This document shows, piece after piece, positions 16,827-25,106 of a stretch of 51,217 nucleotides of DNA. Where the stretch lies: NCBI RefSeq assembly GCF_017676365.1, contig NZ_JADKMA010000025.1, forward strand, positions 1 to 51,217, written 5' to 3'. Origin of the DNA: Streptomyces oryzae. GTDB taxonomy: Bacteria > Actinomycetota > Actinomycetes > Streptomycetales > Streptomycetaceae. The position numbers and the translations under genes are program-made. A model generated the notes under the pieces. The model worked only from the letters and a program-made list of their open reading frames with translations. It did not search any database and was not told where the DNA came from. Numbering within the stretch: position 1 is the stretch's first letter; every line of letters begins with the position of its first letter.

Positions 16827-17645
16827 ATGTGGCAGAACGACGGCTGGAACGTGCGGGTCAGACTCGGAGTGCTCACCCCGCACGCGGATGTGGGACCGGA
16901 ATCCGAACTCCGCGCGATGGCTCCCGCCGATGTCGGCATCCACGCCGCCCGGGTGCCGTTCGGCGCGATGCGACCGGGCGGCGAGATGGACAAGACGATC
17001 CCCCTCGCGCCGATTCGGGCCTTCGCCGAGCCGCCGTACGTGGACGAGGCCACCGAGCGGCTGGCCGCCGCACCGCTGGCCGCGATCGGTTTCGCCTTCA
17101 CCAGTTCGGCATACGTCATCGGTGCCTCGGGCGAGGAGGCGATGCTGGAGCGCCTGTACACCCGGGCCGGAGGCATTCCCGTGGTCGCCACCTGCACGGC
17201 GATGGTGGACGCGCTGCGCACCGTGGGGGCCTCGCGGCTGTCTTTGGTCGATCCACCGTGGTTCGACGCGGAGTTGAACGCGCTGGGGCGGCGCTACTAC
17301 GAGACCGCGGGCTTCGCGGTGCCGTTCTCGGTTCCCTGTCCGCTGCCCAGCGGACAAACACTGGTCCGGCCTGACGAGCTGTACGACTGGGTGAGCGCAC
17401 ATGTTCCGGACAGCGCCGACGCGGTGGTGCTGGGCGGCAACGGCTTCCGCGCGGTCGGCGTCGTCGAGCGGCTGGAGGCACGTCTGGGGCGGCCGGTGCT
17501 GACGCCGAACCAGGTGCTGCTGTGGGCGATGCTGCGTGCAGCCGGTACGTCCACCGACGATGTCGCCGGATACGGGAGACTGTTCGCCCTGGCCGGGCCC
17601 GCACCCTTCCCGGCTTCCTCGCCCGGTCCCGGCGGCCGGGTGTGA
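16827..17645 (+). CDS. Asp/Glu racemase-fold protein related to maleate isomerase/arylmalonate decarboxylase, key cysteines absent
   Basis: The protein has 272 residues. ATG at 16827 follows AAAGGAG. The order of segments matches maleate cis-trans isomerase and arylmalonate decarboxylase: GVLTPHADVGPESEL at the start, a Phe-Thr-Ser-Ser loop at 91-94, a helix ending in RTVGASRLSLVDPP, and a second loop GGNGFRA at 203-209. In maleate isomerases both loops carry a catalytic cysteine (CTS and SCTN). Here the aligned residues are Phe91 and Gly204. The only nearby cysteine, Cys123, is in a different element. So the fold is clear but the known chemistry is doubtful. It precedes a DinB gene on the same strand by 79 bases. 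Confidence 0.8.
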   Translation: MWQNDGWNVRVRLGVLTPHADVGPESELRAMAPADVGIHAARVPFGAMRPGGEMDKTIPLAPIRAFAEPPYVDEATERLAAAPLAAIGFAFTSSAYVIGASGEEAMLERLYTRAGGIPVVATCTAMVDALRTVGASRLSLVDPPWFDAELNALGRRYYETAGFAVPFSVPCPLPSGQTLVRPDELYDWVSAHVPDSADAVVLGGNGFRAVGVVERLEARLGRPVLTPNQVLLWAMLRAAGTSTDDVAGYGRLFALAGPAPFPASSPGPGGRV

Positions 17646-17724
17646 CGATTGCGGGGGTGCGCGACGCGCGACAGCGGACATGAACGCGGTCTGCTGAGGC
17701 CTCCATTCTGCGAAGGGCGACACC

Positions 17725-18234
17725 ATGCCGACCGACAGCCGTGAAGGACCGCCCAAGTTCGGCGGCGAACGCGAGACGCTGCGGGCGTTTCTCGACTACC
17801 ACAGAGCGACGCTCGCCATGAAGTGTGAGGGGCTCACCGACGAGGAGCTGCGGCAGCGGTCGATGCCGCCCTCGAGTCCTTCGCTGCTGGGTCTGGTGCG
17901 GCACCTGGCCGAGGTGGAACGTGCCTGGTTCCGCCGGGTGTTCGACGACAACGCCGCCCCGATGCTCTGGTCCGAACAGGTCGATTTCCAGGCCGCCTAC
18001 GATGCCCGCACATCGACCGGAGCCGAGGCTTTCGCGGCGTGGGAGGCCGAGGTCGAGTTCTCACGCCGCATCGAGCGGGAGGCCGCGTCCCTCGACCTGG
18101 CCGGGTACCAGCCTCGGTGGGGCGAGGCGGTCTCGCTCCGCATGGTGCTGATACACGTACTCCTGGAGTACGCCCGCCACAACGGGCACGCGGATTTTCT
18201 GCGCGAGGGCGTCGACGGGGTCGTAGGAGCCTGA
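17725..18234 (+). CDS. DinB-family protein (DUF664, mycothiol-dependent enzyme type)
   Basis: The protein has 169 residues. It has the four-helix DinB-like layout with three potential metal-binding histidines: His60 in GLVRHLAEVERAWF, and His152 and His155 in ARHNGHAD. It also has the C-terminal RWGEAVSLRMVLIHVLLEYA helix typical of the actinobacterial DUF664 branch. This branch includes mycothiol-dependent transferases and isomerases, so a thiol transfer reaction in the cytoplasm is likely, but the substrate is not known. It may share a transcript with the racemase-fold gene upstream. Confidence 0.88.
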   Translation: MPTDSREGPPKFGGERETLRAFLDYHRATLAMKCEGLTDEELRQRSMPPSSPSLLGLVRHLAEVERAWFRRVFDDNAAPMLWSEQVDFQAAYDARTSTGAEAFAAWEAEVEFSRRIEREAASLDLAGYQPRWGEAVSLRMVLIHVLLEYARHNGHADFLREGVDGVVGA

Positions 18235-18285
18235 ACGATCAGTCGCTGTGGCATCGCGTTCGATTCGATCAGCTGGCCGGCGGAG

Positions 18286-18329
18286 CGGGCCGGTGACACT
18301 GCAGGGAGGCATCGATCGTCACCGGCCCG
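18286..18329. terminator. Bidirectional terminator hairpin between convergent genes
   Basis: CGGGCCGGTGAC (18286-18297) and GTCACCGGCCCG (18318-18329) form a perfect 12-base-pair stem with a 20-base loop, between the DinB gene and the convergent permease gene. There is no clear T-run, as is common for actinobacterial hairpins. Confidence 0.65.
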
Positions 18330-18367
18330 GCCGCCCGCCCGGCCGCGAGGCCGTCGAGTCCTGGCCC

Positions 18368-20059
18368 TCAGCCGTCCTGTGAGCTCTGCTCCGCGAGGAT
18401 CTCACGGACCCGTGCCGTCGGCAGCGTCGAGCGCAGTGCCAGCCAGATCACCAGGGCGCTGAGGAGGAACGTGGCCACAGCCCCGAGCCCGAGACCCAGT
18501 ACGCCGAGATTGCCGGCGTCCTCCTCCTTCTTCGGGTAGTCACCGAGATAGCTGACGAGCGCGAGCCCGGCGAACCAGACCAGCACCCACCAGCCGTGCT
18601 TGAAGTCCAGCGCGGGCGTCTCCCGCTGGGACGTGGCGTGGTGCACGGCCATCAGCACGTAGCCGAGCACGATGGCGAGGAAAAGCTTCCAGTTGGTGTC
18701 CCAGCCCGTCCAGTAGACGATCAGGTTGGTTGACCACATGGCGATGAACGCCACCGCAGGGCCGAGCTTCCCGAGGGTGAACGGCCGTGCCTGCTCGGGC
18801 AGTTGCTTGCGCATCGCCAGGAGCACCAGAGGGCCGCAGCCGAACGAGAGCACGGTGCTGTTGGTGACGAACTCCACCAACTGGCTCCAGCCCGGGAACG
18901 GCAGGAAAAAGAAGCAGCCCACGGCGAACGCCAGTATGAGGCTGACCCACGGCACGCCCGTTTTGTTGACCTTCGACAGCCCGGCGGGTGCGTTGCCGTT
19001 GCGGCCCATGGCGTAGGAGATGCGGGCAGTGACGCCGGCGTAGATCAGACCGGTGTCTCCGGGGGAGATGATGGCGTCGGCGTACAGCAGACCGGCCAGC
19101 CACACCGCGCCGAGGATCCCCGCGATGGCGGCGAGCGGACCGAAGGTGGCCAGGACGTCGCCGTGCGAGCTGAAGTGGGCGCCGACCGCCTGCCAGCCCT
19201 CGGCCTTGATCGCGCTGGTGGGCACGGCACCGACGAATGCGATCTGCAGCAGGACGTAGATGATTCCGCACAGTATGACGGAGCCGATCATCGTCAGCGG
19301 GACGTTCCGCTTCGGATTGTCGGTCTCGCCCGCGAGCTCCACACCCTGGCGGAACCCGAAGAAGGAGAACGCGATGCCGGCGCTGGCCACCGCGGAGAAC
19401 ACGCCTTGGGCGCCGTAGGGTGCGAAGCCGCCGATGCCGCCGCCCATGTTGAAGTGGTCGGTGTTGAAGCCCAGCGAGAAGAAGACGACGATCACCAGCA
19501 CGATGATCGCGAGCTTCCACCACACCAGTACATTGTTTATCCGCGCGAACCAGCGGACGCCGAAGAAATTGACGGTCACGAATACCGCCATCAGCAACAC
19601 CGAGACACCCGTGCCCGCGGGGGTGAGGACGGCCTCCTTGTTCTCGTCCAGTCGCTGCAGCCACGACAGCCAGTTCGTGGAGTACTGCACGACGGCAAGC
19701 ACCTCCACCGGTGCCACAGCGGCCGCGGCGATCCAGGTGACCCAGCCCATCGAGAAGCTGGTGAACGACCCGAACGAGTAGTGCGGATACCGGGCCACGC
19801 CGCCGGAGTGCGGGAACATGGTGCCCAGTTCGGAATAGGTCATGCCGATGAATATGAACATGACGGCGCCTATGGCCCAGGACAATATGGCCGCCGGCCC
19901 CGCCATCTGAGCGGCATCCAGGGCGCCGAAGAGCCACCCGGAACCGATGATCGAGCCGACTGCCGTGAAGAGAAGGCCGACCGTGCCGAAATCACGTTTG
20001 AGACGGCTGTCATCTCCCGCTTGCACCGAAGTATTCGGAGCCTGACTATCCACGGCCAT
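18368..20059 (-). CDS. APC-family amino-acid permease
   Basis: The protein has 563 residues and about twelve to fourteen hydrophobic helices. The first helix carries GLLFTAVGSIIGSGWLFGAL, where the unwound GSIIGSGW segment is the substrate and sodium/proton site of APC transporters. FSFFGFRQGVELAGETDNP in the middle matches helix 6 of the family. It imports or exchanges amino acids or related amines across the cytoplasmic membrane; the specific substrate is not evident. The ribosome site AAGGAGG is strong and the N-terminus (SQAPNTSVQAGDDSRLKRDF) is cytoplasmic. A long gene-free region lies upstream, so it probably has its own promoter and perhaps an extended leader. Confidence 0.93.
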   Translation of the reverse strand: MAVDSQAPNTSVQAGDDSRLKRDFGTVGLLFTAVGSIIGSGWLFGALDAAQMAGPAAILSWAIGAVMFIFIGMTYSELGTMFPHSGGVARYPHYSFGSFTSFSMGWVTWIAAAAVAPVEVLAVVQYSTNWLSWLQRLDENKEAVLTPAGTGVSVLLMAVFVTVNFFGVRWFARINNVLVWWKLAIIVLVIVVFFSLGFNTDHFNMGGGIGGFAPYGAQGVFSAVASAGIAFSFFGFRQGVELAGETDNPKRNVPLTMIGSVILCGIIYVLLQIAFVGAVPTSAIKAEGWQAVGAHFSSHGDVLATFGPLAAIAGILGAVWLAGLLYADAIISPGDTGLIYAGVTARISYAMGRNGNAPAGLSKVNKTGVPWVSLILAFAVGCFFFLPFPGWSQLVEFVTNSTVLSFGCGPLVLLAMRKQLPEQARPFTLGKLGPAVAFIAMWSTNLIVYWTGWDTNWKLFLAIVLGYVLMAVHHATSQRETPALDFKHGWWVLVWFAGLALVSYLGDYPKKEEDAGNLGVLGLGLGAVATFLLSALVIWLALRSTLPTARVREILAEQSSQDG

Positions 20060-20659
20060 CCAGGGAACCTCCTTCTATTGGACAGATGTCACGATTTGGG
20101 GGATCAGGGCGGTTTTTCTGAATGTCGATCCAGGCATGGCGCCGGCAGTGTGTGCGCCTCCTGGGTCCGCTCCAGTACAAGCGATGGATGGTTCGGAAGC
20201 GATTCAACAGTCAGCAAAGAAACTTGAAATTAAGACCATCTTCTGCCGGGGGGCGCGTAGTCTTGAGGCGCCGGGCCGCATATGCGGGAAGTCGGCCCGT
20301 CGAACTGCCCTTGATTGCCGCGGAAGTTCAATGGAGGCCGTAGGCCGGGGCGGCGGTCGTGGTGCGGCTGGTGCAGCGGTGAACCGTCGGGGAGCGCGGG
20401 GCAGGAGGAGGGTCACGGCATGCCGACCGGTCGGTACGTCAACAAAGGGTCCCCGGGCCTGGCGCGTTGACCTGCTGCGTTCGATGCCGGCGGACGGCTC
20501 TGTCACTCTCAGGCCGCTGAGGAGTGAGCCGGGAGCGCGAGCGCTTGGACGGGTCATTCACGAGAAACAGCCGAACACGAATTCACCGAGCCAGGGGCGC
20601 CGCCGGGAACGTGGCAGGTGAAATCACCCGAGTTCGCATTCCTCGGGGAGGCTCTCGCC
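20060..20659. other. 600-base gene-free region upstream of the permease; possible 16-codon leader ORF
   Basis: No ordinary gene is supported. The part next to the permease (about 20080-20250) is less GC-rich than its surroundings and should contain the permease promoter. On the plus strand, GGAGGAGGG precedes a 16-codon ORF (20420-20470), and a perfect 12-base palindrome CCGACCGGTCGG (20423-20434) lies inside its first codons. Whether this ORF is translated is unknown. Confidence 0.4.
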
Positions 20660-21277
20660 CTACTCGCTGAGCCCCACGACGCCCCAGCCCCGTTGGGCGG
20701 CTTCGGAAAGGACGCGGCCCCAATCCTCCAGCAGAGCGGCGAACTCGTCGAAGTCGGCGACCCATCCCTGCGGAGTGGCGGCGTATTGGTGGAAAGCCCC
20801 GCGCAGTCCACCGAGCCGGGGCCGCACCCGCTCCCACGCCGTAGCCAATTTCCGCACACTGTCCGGCGACCGGGCGAGCAGTACGCCGTAGAAGATGGCT
20901 GGGTCGTCGCAGAAGAAGCCCGGGTCCACGTGTTCCGCCTCACCGTCCAGCCCTCCCCAGAACAACCCGCGCAGCAGGGCGTCCAGTCCGGCCTGCACCA
21001 GCGGATCGGCGTGGTCGCGTACGGACTCCCACCGCTCTCCGGCCCAGAAGTGCGGTTTGTACGAACCGAGGGTGCCCCGGAACTCGTAGACGGCGAAGCA
21101 GGTACTGCCGGCCCCCTGCGGCCACTCCCAGCCGCCCTCGACCACTGGCGCCTCGTGGTCCCACAGCCCTGTCTCGTCGGCGTACCAGGCAGCACGCAAC
21201 CGCGACAGCCTCTCCCGTGGCGGAACCTCACCCAGCCACGACCAGTCCGCGACCAGCACCGTGATGTCCAGCCCCAT
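20660..21277 (-). CDS. Conserved hypothetical protein
   Basis: The protein has 205 residues if started at MGLDITVLVADWSWLG (21277). The reading frame is open to an ATG at 21304, but the inner start gives a natural beta-strand opening, which I judge the more likely one. TACTCT lies about ten bases upstream, so the message may be leaderless. The protein is rich in tryptophan and aromatic residues (for example HFWAGERWESVRDHADPLV and FHQYAATPQGWVADFDEF) and looks like a compact cytoplasmic alpha/beta protein. I recognise no catalytic motif. Confidence 0.75.
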   Translation of the reverse strand: MGLDITVLVADWSWLGEVPPRERLSRLRAAWYADETGLWDHEAPVVEGGWEWPQGAGSTCFAVYEFRGTLGSYKPHFWAGERWESVRDHADPLVQAGLDALLRGLFWGGLDGEAEHVDPGFFCDDPAIFYGVLLARSPDSVRKLATAWERVRPRLGGLRGAFHQYAATPQGWVADFDEFAALLEDWGRVLSEAAQRGWGVVGLSE

Positions 21278-21430
21278 GCGGGGAGAGTACCGGTCACCAT
21301 TCACCGGTCGGCCCGCATGAGAGCGGAGAGGGCACTGGTCCGACCTGCGATGGGCGCTGGGACGGGAGTGTCGGTGCGGCGGAGTCGGCCCTGCGCAAGC
21401 TGTGAGCTGGGGAAGGCGGCTCGGCCTGCA

Positions 21431-21474
21431 TTGACATGCAGCTAATTGGCTGCCTATCGTTTTAGGCAGCCAAT
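21431..21474 (+). promoter_or_regulatory. Promoter overlapped by a 30-base ArsR-type operator
   Basis: TTGACA (21431-21436) and TATCGT (21455-21460), 18 bases apart, form a sigma70-like promoter. A perfect inverted repeat, ATTGGCTGCCTA (21445-21456) and TAGGCAGCCAAT (21463-21474), with a 6-base loop, covers the whole -10 box. Binding there would block RNA polymerase. The gene 25 bases downstream encodes an ArsR-type repressor, so autoregulation is the simple reading. Confidence 0.85.
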
Positions 21475-21498
21475 CGGCTGCGTATTGGAGGGGCGGAG

Positions 21499-22311
21499 AT
21501 GGACGAGGTCTTCAAGGCGCTGGCCGATGCCGGCCGTCGTCGGCTGCTGGACAGCCTGAACGCCCGCAACGGCCAGAGCCTGCGCGAGCTGTGTTCCGAG
21601 CTGGACCTGGCCCGGCAGTCGGTCAGCAAGCATCTGGCCCAGCTGGAGGCGGCCAGCCTGGTCACCACCGTCCGGCGGGGCAGGGAGAAGCTGCACTACC
21701 TCAACGCCGAGCCGATCAACGCCATCGCCGAACGCTGGATCAGCCGCTACGACCGCGAGCGGGTACACGCACTCGCCGACCTCAAGCACGCACTGGAGAA
21801 CACCGCCATGGACAGCACCGCGTTCGTCTACACGACCTACATCAAAACCACGCCGGAAAAGCTCTGGCAGGCGCTGACCGACCCCGCTTTCACCCGCCGC
21901 TACTGGGGTGTGCAATTCGCCACCGACTGGAAGACCGGATCGGCCATGACCTGGGAGGAGCACGGCGCGCAGACCGCCGACCCCGAACAGGTCGTCCTCG
22001 AATCCGAGCCCTACCGACGACTGTCCTACACCTGGCACACCTTCACGCGGGAATGGGCGGAGTCCGCCGGCGTGGACGACGAGACCCTCGCCAAGGTCGC
22101 CGCCGAACCCCGGTCGAAAGTCACCTTCGACATCGAGCCCCTCGGTGAGACGGTCAAGCTGACCGTCGTCCACGACGGCTTCCAACCCGGCAGCATTGTC
22201 CGCGAGATGATCCAGCACGGCTGGCCCGCCCTCGTCTCCGGCCTCAAGACGCTGCTGGAGACCGGCGACGAACTCCCGGATCCGCAGTCCGCCCGCAGGA
22301 GCGGCGACTGA
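21499..22311 (+). CDS. ArsR-family winged-helix regulator fused to an SRPBCC/AHSA1 domain
   Basis: The protein has 270 residues. An N-terminal ArsR-type winged helix (residues about 1-85; recognition segment LDLARQSVSKHLAQLEAA, wing TTVRRGREKLHYL) is fused to an AHSA1-like SRPBCC domain (about 105-260; it begins YTTYIKTTPEKLWQALTDP and ends with an amphipathic helix). No metal-binding cysteine pair of the SmtB/ArsR type is seen, so the signal is more likely a hydrophobic ligand bound in the SRPBCC pocket. GGAGGGG precedes ATG at 21499. The palindrome over its promoter suggests self-repression. No other target is obvious nearby. Confidence 0.92.
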   Translation: MDEVFKALADAGRRRLLDSLNARNGQSLRELCSELDLARQSVSKHLAQLEAASLVTTVRRGREKLHYLNAEPINAIAERWISRYDRERVHALADLKHALENTAMDSTAFVYTTYIKTTPEKLWQALTDPAFTRRYWGVQFATDWKTGSAMTWEEHGAQTADPEQVVLESEPYRRLSYTWHTFTREWAESAGVDDETLAKVAAEPRSKVTFDIEPLGETVKLTVVHDGFQPGSIVREMIQHGWPALVSGLKTLLETGDELPDPQSARRSGD

Positions 22312-22427
22312 CAGGTCGCCACCCGACCAGCGCCATCTGGCCGGCGACCCGGTTGCGGGCGTACGCGATGCGGACCGGGGCCGGGGACTGTTGACTTGAA
22401 GTGCAGTTCAGGTTTCAGAATCTCGCC

Positions 22428-22829
22428 ATGACGACACACGACGACGGAATCCTTCTCTTCCGCAACACAATGCGCATCACGGACGGCCACCTGGAGGGCT
22501 TTCGTGAAGCCATTGCCCGGGCCGTGGACTTCGTGCAGCAACATGGCCCGCAGCTGATGGTGGAGACCTTCGTGGACGAAGAGCAGATGCTCGCGCACAG
22601 CTTTCAGGTCTACCAGGACTCCGACGCGGTGCGCCTGCACTGGAAACTGGCAGACCCGTACATCCAGGAAGTCATGGAGCACTGCCGGGTTGAGCGTTTC
22701 GAGGTGTTCGGCGAGCCGGACGCCGACGTGGCCGACGGCCTGCGCTCAGCGCTCGGCGAACTGTGCCCGCCCACGTTCTCCCCTCGCATCGCCGGCTTCG
22801 TCCGCTTCGCCTCTGACACCCAGGAGTAG
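22428..22829 (+). CDS. Hypothetical protein, possibly dimeric alpha/beta-barrel (monooxygenase-like) fold
   Basis: The protein has 133 residues from ATG at 22428. An alternative GTG at 22401 adds nine residues. TTGACT at 22391 and CAGAAT at 22416 could be a promoter placing the mRNA start close to the ATG (leaderless). The order strand-helix-strand-strand-helix-strand (FRNTMRITDGHLEGFREAI, MLAHSFQVYQDSDAVRLHW, VERFEVFGEP) resembles antibiotic-biosynthesis-monooxygenase-like ferredoxin folds. It is a weak resemblance and no catalytic residue can be named. Confidence 0.65.
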   Translation: MTTHDDGILLFRNTMRITDGHLEGFREAIARAVDFVQQHGPQLMVETFVDEEQMLAHSFQVYQDSDAVRLHWKLADPYIQEVMEHCRVERFEVFGEPDADVADGLRSALGELCPPTFSPRIAGFVRFASDTQE

Positions 22830-22906
22830 CCCGCGAGTTCAGCGCGCGGGACGCGGGTGAAGGGCGCCGATACGGCGTGCGGGCAGGTGCCGTTACAGTC
22901 GCGCTC

Positions 22907-23263
22907 ATGGTGTACCCGCGCGTGCGAGCGACCGAGGCCGGTGGACGGGTCGTGGACGACCCCTCCGAGGAGGCCATACACGACCTGCTGGCCGACCTGA
23001 ACCTGCGCCACCGGTTCGTGATCGTCGAACGGTGCGACCTGGAGCCCGTCGGCCAGCACTACATCCAGGCGTACCGGAACGACGACGGGAGCTTCCAGGT
23101 CGAGTACCGCGAAGGCAGCGCGGACCAGCACTACGAGGCGTATTTCCCGCCGCAGCCCGAGATCATCGGCCCCGGTCACCTCGCCAAGACGATGAGCGAC
23201 TGGGCGCAAGGCCGCCACGGTTGGCGCGAGGCACTGCCATGGGCGCCCAAGGCCATGGCCTGA
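22907..23263 (+). CDS. Hypothetical protein
   Basis: The protein has 118 residues, acidic and rich in Tyr, His and Gln (HYIQAYRNDDGSFQVEYREG). The short sheet-forming strands resemble small immunity-like or adaptor proteins, but I do not recognise the family. ATG at 22907 is preceded by TACAGT eight bases away, suggesting a leaderless message; an in-frame GTG at 22877 is the alternative. Its 3' end contains CATGGCCTG, which recurs twice downstream. Confidence 0.65.
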   Translation: MVYPRVRATEAGGRVVDDPSEEAIHDLLADLNLRHRFVIVERCDLEPVGQHYIQAYRNDDGSFQVEYREGSADQHYEAYFPPQPEIIGPGHLAKTMSDWAQGRHGWREALPWAPKAMA

Positions 23264-23340
23264 AAGCCTGAAAGAGAGCAACAGGTCATGGCCTGAAGCC
23301 AGGGCAACGCGGGCGCTCGTGGCCGCCGGCCATGGCCTGG
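23254..23340. repeat. Three copies of CATGGCCTG around the 3' end of the preceding gene
   Basis: CATGGCCTGAA is at 23254-23264 (containing the stop codon of the upstream gene) and 23287-23297, and CATGGCCTGG at 23331-23340. The starts are 33 and 44 bases apart, both multiples of 11. In addition CTGAAGCCAGG (23293-23303) is the exact complement of CCTGGCTTCAG (23355-23365). Confidence 0.6.
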
Positions 23341-23353
23341 CCCAGGCTTTTTT
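23335..23353 (+). terminator. Intrinsic terminator for the upstream plus-strand gene
   Basis: GCCTG/CAGGC (23335-23339 and 23343-23347) forms a short stem with a 3-base loop, followed directly by six T residues (23348-23353). T-runs are rare in this GC-rich sequence. It sits between convergent genes. Confidence 0.6.
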
Positions 23354-23361
23354 ACCTGGCT

Positions 23362-24228
23362 TCAGCCTTTGCCGAAGTGGTGTGTGGGGAAGGCGCCCGC
23401 TGCCCTGAGGGTTGTGGTGAAGCCACTGGCGAGTTGGGTGAGGCGGGCGGTGGCGGCCGGGCCGAGGTGGTCGTACGGAGCGGCGTCGAGGCGGTCGGTG
23501 AGCAACTCGGCTTCTTCGCGCAGGTCGCGGCCCGCCTCCGTGAGGTCCCCGGCCTCATCCAGCAGGCCCCGGGTGCGCAACCGGTCCCGGGCGGCGGTCC
23601 ACTGCTGCGCGGACCACCCGCGCGTCCGCATGAACAGTGCCGATGTCGGTGCCTGGCCAGTGGCGTTGTGCAGGACCAGCGCTTCGATCCCGGACAGACC
23701 GGCGCTCGCCAGGGCGGCGAGATGGCCGTCGCCGCGGTGCTCCCGCAGTAGTGTCGCGGCGTGCCACACGGCCAGGTGCGGTTCCTCGGGCACCGGGAGA
23801 CCGGCGTTCGCGGCGTACAGCGGCCGCCCCTCCCGGCGGCACGCCTCGGTGGCACGCAGCGCCAGTTCAGCGGTCTCGGCCATCTCCTCGGAGAGGAGGG
23901 CTTCTTTCCCGAGCAGGCGCCGCAGTGTCCGGTCGGCGCCGCGCAGCCGTGCCGTGAGCACTGCCTGCGGCGAGGTGACGGCCCACGCGGCGGGGATGTA
24001 CCGCTCCACGTGCTCATGGCTGAAGTTGTAGAACGCCGCGGTGACCGTACCCGCACCGACCGCCCCGAGCGGGGCCGCGCGGCCGGCGAAGTAGGCCATG
24101 GACCCTCGCTCCAGGCCGAGGAGCGCGAGTTCGTCCTCCATCTCCGGCGCGAAGTACACGCACGCGTGCAGGGGAGAGACGGCGTTGTGGCAGTGGCGGC
24201 CCGCCCGCGCCGCCGGGGATGACGTCAT
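23362..24228 (-). CDS. SalK/SCO6745-like family protein
   Basis: The protein has 288 residues. ATG at 24228 follows GGAG. It has the pattern of a helical actinobacterial family I associate with the SalK/SCO6745 name: an N-terminal HACVYFAPE, then MAYFAGRAAPLGAVGAGTV and TAAFYNFSHEHVERYIPAAW, and a C-terminal part resembling a MarR-like winged helix (RGWSAQQWTAARDRLRTRGL). Its biochemical role is not established; a regulator-like DNA- or ligand-binding function is possible. It lies 77 bases after a GntR gene on the same strand and probably shares its transcript. Confidence 0.7.
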   Translation of the reverse strand: MTSSPAARAGRHCHNAVSPLHACVYFAPEMEDELALLGLERGSMAYFAGRAAPLGAVGAGTVTAAFYNFSHEHVERYIPAAWAVTSPQAVLTARLRGADRTLRRLLGKEALLSEEMAETAELALRATEACRREGRPLYAANAGLPVPEEPHLAVWHAATLLREHRGDGHLAALASAGLSGIEALVLHNATGQAPTSALFMRTRGWSAQQWTAARDRLRTRGLLDEAGDLTEAGRDLREEAELLTDRLDAAPYDHLGPAATARLTQLASGFTTTLRAAGAFPTHHFGKG

Positions 24229-24305
24229 GCTGTCGCTCCGATGTGGGTGTACGCGTGTGCCCGTTCGCGACGGGTGCGCTCCTTCGCTCCGGCCGGTGCA
24301 GCGCA

Positions 24306-25055
24306 TCAGGCCTCCGGCGCGGGGCTGTCCGGCGCGCTGCCGGTCAGTCCGGCCGCGGTCAGGGTGAGGTGCTGTACGAGTACTTCGGCGGCGGCGGCGG
24401 CGTCGCGGGCCAGCGCGGCTTCCTCGAGCCGACGGTGCTCACGCGCGCCGTCCCGCCCCGGGTTGCGGTGCGCCGACCAGCGGCGGGCCAGCTCGCTCGC
24501 CGTCCACATCCGGTCGAAGGTCTCCAGCAGTACGGGATTGCCGCAGCCCTCCAGCAGAGTGCGGTGGAAGAGGCGGTGGGCCTCGGACCAGGCGCTGCTG
24601 TAGTACTCGCCCTCCTCCGGGACATACGCCGGGGTGCGTGCCAGACGGTGGTGGGCGGCCCGGACGCGGGCCTCCCAGTCGAGGTCGCCGCGCTCGACGG
24701 ACACCCGCAGCACCACCGGTTCGACGGTCCGGCGCGCCTCTGCGATCTCCTGCCAGCGGCGGTCGGAGAAGGCCGGGACGGCGAAGCCGCGATTGGGCAG
24801 CCGGTCGGCGAGGCCCTCGCCGACCACACGTACGAGTGCTTCGCGTACGACTGCCAGGCTCACGCCCTGTTCCTTGGCGAGGTCCTGCGGCTTGAGGGGG
24901 TCACCGGGGCCGTAGTCCCCCCGCATGATCGCGTCCCGCAGATACGCGTGGATCCGCTCGGAGCGCAGCTGCTTGTCCGGCTTGTCCGGGGTGCTGTCAG
25001 CCGAACTCGACGTCGGGGGAGAGCTCGAGCGCGGGGTGGGCGCCGTATGCGTCAT
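24306..25055 (-). CDS. GntR-family transcriptional regulator (FadR subfamily, FCD domain)
   Basis: The protein has 249 residues. After a flexible Ser/Thr/Pro-rich start, the winged helix (about residues 30-95) has KPQDLAKEQGVSLAVVREAL with the Arg of the recognition helix. The helical FCD ligand domain (about 100-235) has the usual metal-binding positions in EAHRLFHRTLLEGCGNP and EHRRLEEAALARD. FCD regulators usually respond to organic acids or sugar acids. A perfect 14-base palindrome sits 38 bases upstream of its start. The SalK-like gene downstream is the nearest candidate target. Confidence 0.92.
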   Translation of the reverse strand: MTHTAPTPRSSSPPTSSSADSTPDKPDKQLRSERIHAYLRDAIMRGDYGPGDPLKPQDLAKEQGVSLAVVREALVRVVGEGLADRLPNRGFAVPAFSDRRWQEIAEARRTVEPVVLRVSVERGDLDWEARVRAAHHRLARTPAYVPEEGEYYSSAWSEAHRLFHRTLLEGCGNPVLLETFDRMWTASELARRWSAHRNPGRDGAREHRRLEEAALARDAAAAAEVLVQHLTLTAAGLTGSAPDSPAPEA

Positions 25056-25092
25056 GCCCGCAGCATAGCCGAGAGAGTTGAATGATCCAGTG

Positions 25093-25106
25093 GATAATCG
25101 ATTATC
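25093..25106. promoter_or_regulatory. Perfect palindrome upstream of the GntR gene (probable operator)
   Basis: GATAATCGATTATC is a perfect 14-base palindrome in an A/T-rich pocket, 38 bases upstream of the GntR start codon. Size and position fit a FadR-subfamily dimer site. Confidence 0.65.
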
